Position numbers and translations under genes: made by a program. Of a stretch of 12,949 nucleotides of DNA, positions 12,055 through 12,949 are shown piece by piece. This stretch comes from CAZRGV01 sp964599655 (lineage in GTDB: Bacteria > Planctomycetota > Planctomycetia > Isosphaerales > Isosphaeraceae): assembly GCA_964599655.1 (NCBI GenBank), contig CAZRGV010000157.1:1-12949 (forward strand). The letters are read 5' to 3'. The notes under the pieces were generated by a model. It was not told the origin of the DNA, made no database searches, and was given only the letters and a program-made list of their open reading frames with translations. How positions within the stretch are numbered: the stretch's first letter is position 1; the number at the start of each line of letters is the position of its first letter.

Positions 12055-12949
12055 ATGTTGATGAAGCGCTGGGTGCTTGTGGTGCCGCTGGTCTTAGCGA
12101 CGACCTTCGGGACGTCGGTAGCCTCGGAGGTTCGTGATGAGGCCGGGATGTTCAGCCCGGAGGCGATTCGCAGGGCCGAATCGGTCCTCAACCAGGCGGA
12201 ACAGTCGTCGAGGATTCCGACGATCATCCAGACGGTCAAGTCGCTTCAGGGCGAGACGATCGGCGACGCGTCGCTGCGGATGGCCAGGGAGTCGGGAATC
12301 AAGGGGGTCTTCGTCCTGATCGCGAGAGACGAGACGAAGCTCGAAGCGCGCGACTACAAGTCCTTTCTCGGGCCATCGCGCCGCAAGGCGATTGTCGGGG
12401 CGTTCGGCTCGTCGTTCCAGAAAGGGGAGTTCGNNNNNNNNNNCCAGGGCCTGGTGCGTGGGGCCGAGGAGATCGCTCGGATGGTGGCGAAGGTCGAGCC
12501 TCCCGTGGCCGGCGCGGTGCCTCCGGGTGGCCGCGTGGCCGTCGGAAACCGACCGGCGAACGGGGGTTCGGGCCTGAGCGTGCTGTTGATCCTCGGCGGC
12601 GTGATCCTGCTCGTGTTTGTTCTGATGCGCGTTTTTGCCCGCAATCAGGCGGGTTATGGCGTTCCGGGACAGCCCGGCCCGATGGATCGGTTATGGCGGT
12701 CCCGGTTATGGCGGTCCCGGCTATGGCGGCCGAGGCGGGTTCTGGTCGAGCGTGCTTGGCGGGCTCGGCGGCGCGATGGCGGGCAACTGGCTCTACGACC
12801 AGTTCTCGGGCCGGCACCACACCTCAGGGAGCCACTATGGTTCCGGTGGGGTGTACGATCCGATGGGGGGCGGCACCGGCAATGACGACTGGGGTGGCAC
12901 CGCCGGGGACTGGGGCGGCGCCGACACGGGCGGCACCAGCGGCGACTGG
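12055..12949 (+). CDS. TPM-domain membrane-anchored protein, apparent frameshift, runs off the window
   Basis: ATG 12055 follows a purine-rich ribosome-binding stretch (GAGGAGAGAGAGGGG) and opens a signal peptide (MLMKRWVLVVPLVLATTFG, cleavage near VAS at residue 24). Residues ~26-150 resemble a TPM domain (PF04536, YgcG-like): MFSPEAIRRAESVLNQ, IKGVFVLIARDETK, RKAIVGAFGSSF. A transmembrane helix (GLSVLLILGGVILLVFVLM) follows at ~173-192. Ten Ns at 12434-12443 interrupt the gene; the frame is kept across them. Near 12684-12690 the reading frame shifts: the original frame goes into Arg/Trp nonsense and stops at 12885. The next frame reads (GYGGP)2-GYGGRGGFWSSVLGGLGGAMAGNWLYDQF and a Gly/Asp/Trp-rich tail that stays open to the window end. 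Removing one base (e.g. T12687) restores continuity. Sequencing error near a draft gap or a real frameshift are both possible. Function unknown; probably envelope-associated. Confidence 0.75.
12434..12443. other. Assembly gap (10 Ns)
   Basis: Ten undetermined bases lie inside the TPM-domain gene. The flanking frames agree if the gap is really 10 nt (or differs by a multiple of three), but ten Ns may be a placeholder of unknown length. Confidence 0.95.
12689..12733 (+). repeat. Three tandem 15-bp repeats encoding GYGGP
   Basis: GGTTATGGCGGTCCC occurs twice exactly (12689-12703, 12704-12718), followed by a degenerate third copy ending CGA (12719-12733). It encodes Gly-Tyr-Gly-Gly-Pro/Arg in the shifted frame of the TPM-domain gene, directly after the frameshift point. 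Such repeats can slip in replication or sequencing. Confidence 0.85.

Noticed and set aside
11721..12239. 172-aa minus-strand open frame opposite the start of the TPM gene
   Set aside because: It overlaps the signal peptide and TPM domain in antisense and shows no motif.
1..12949. CRISPR array, tRNA or rRNA genes, intact insertion sequences
   Set aside because: I saw no regularly spaced repeats of CRISPR type, no cloverleaf-forming segments and no transposase; the only tandem repeat is the coding GYGGP triplet.

Overview
The window looks like a chromosomal stretch from a high-GC planctomycete, most likely an Isosphaeraceae-type bacterium (Singulisphaera/Paludisphaera/Tautonia-like). The pointers are a DUF1559 prepilin-type protein with an H-X9-DG C-terminus, two PEP-CTERM proteins, a secreted single-CXXCH haem protein of the planctomycete kind, a sugar phosphate isomerase/epimerase and a TPM-domain protein with a Gly/Trp/Asp-rich tail. 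The taxonomic placement is inference from these families, not from a marker gene.

Layout, left to right. (1) The 3' end of a sugar phosphate isomerase/epimerase (+), separated by a convergent-gene hairpin from a PEP-CTERM metalloprotease-like gene (-). (2) A 1-kb gene-free divergent region with candidate promoters, two palindromes and a REP-like imperfect hairpin. It separates that gene from a paralogous PEP-CTERM gene (+). Both paralogues carry HExxE where a zincin would have HExxH. (3) A block of minus-strand genes from 3692 to 10567: a secreted double-thioredoxin protein, a DUF1559 protein behind a strong promoter with a 17-bp palindromic operator, a DHH phosphoesterase, a DUF4149 membrane protein, an SDR-fold protein that lacks the catalytic Tyr, and a secreted mono-haem protein with a Pro-rich tail. 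(4) Divergent from the haem protein is a 95-aa protein that reads like an Sm/LSm fold. Converging on it is what looks like a decayed polymorphic-toxin-type C-terminal domain. (5) An 84% AT island with two direct repeats spaced 22 nt apart precedes a TPM-domain secreted/membrane protein. That gene contains a 10-N assembly gap, carries an apparent +1 frameshift beside a 15-bp tandem repeat, and runs off the window.

Most genes are probably separate transcription units. The SDR/DUF4149 pair (66-nt gap) is the only convincing operon, possibly extending to the DHH gene. Gene ends are marked by long GC-rich hairpins without U-tracts. I see no rRNA, tRNA, CRISPR array, intact transposase or phage module. 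The least ordinary items are the paired HExxE PEP-CTERM proteins, the operator on the DUF1559 promoter, the LSm-like protein, the Tyr-less SDR, and the AT island beside the toxin remnant.
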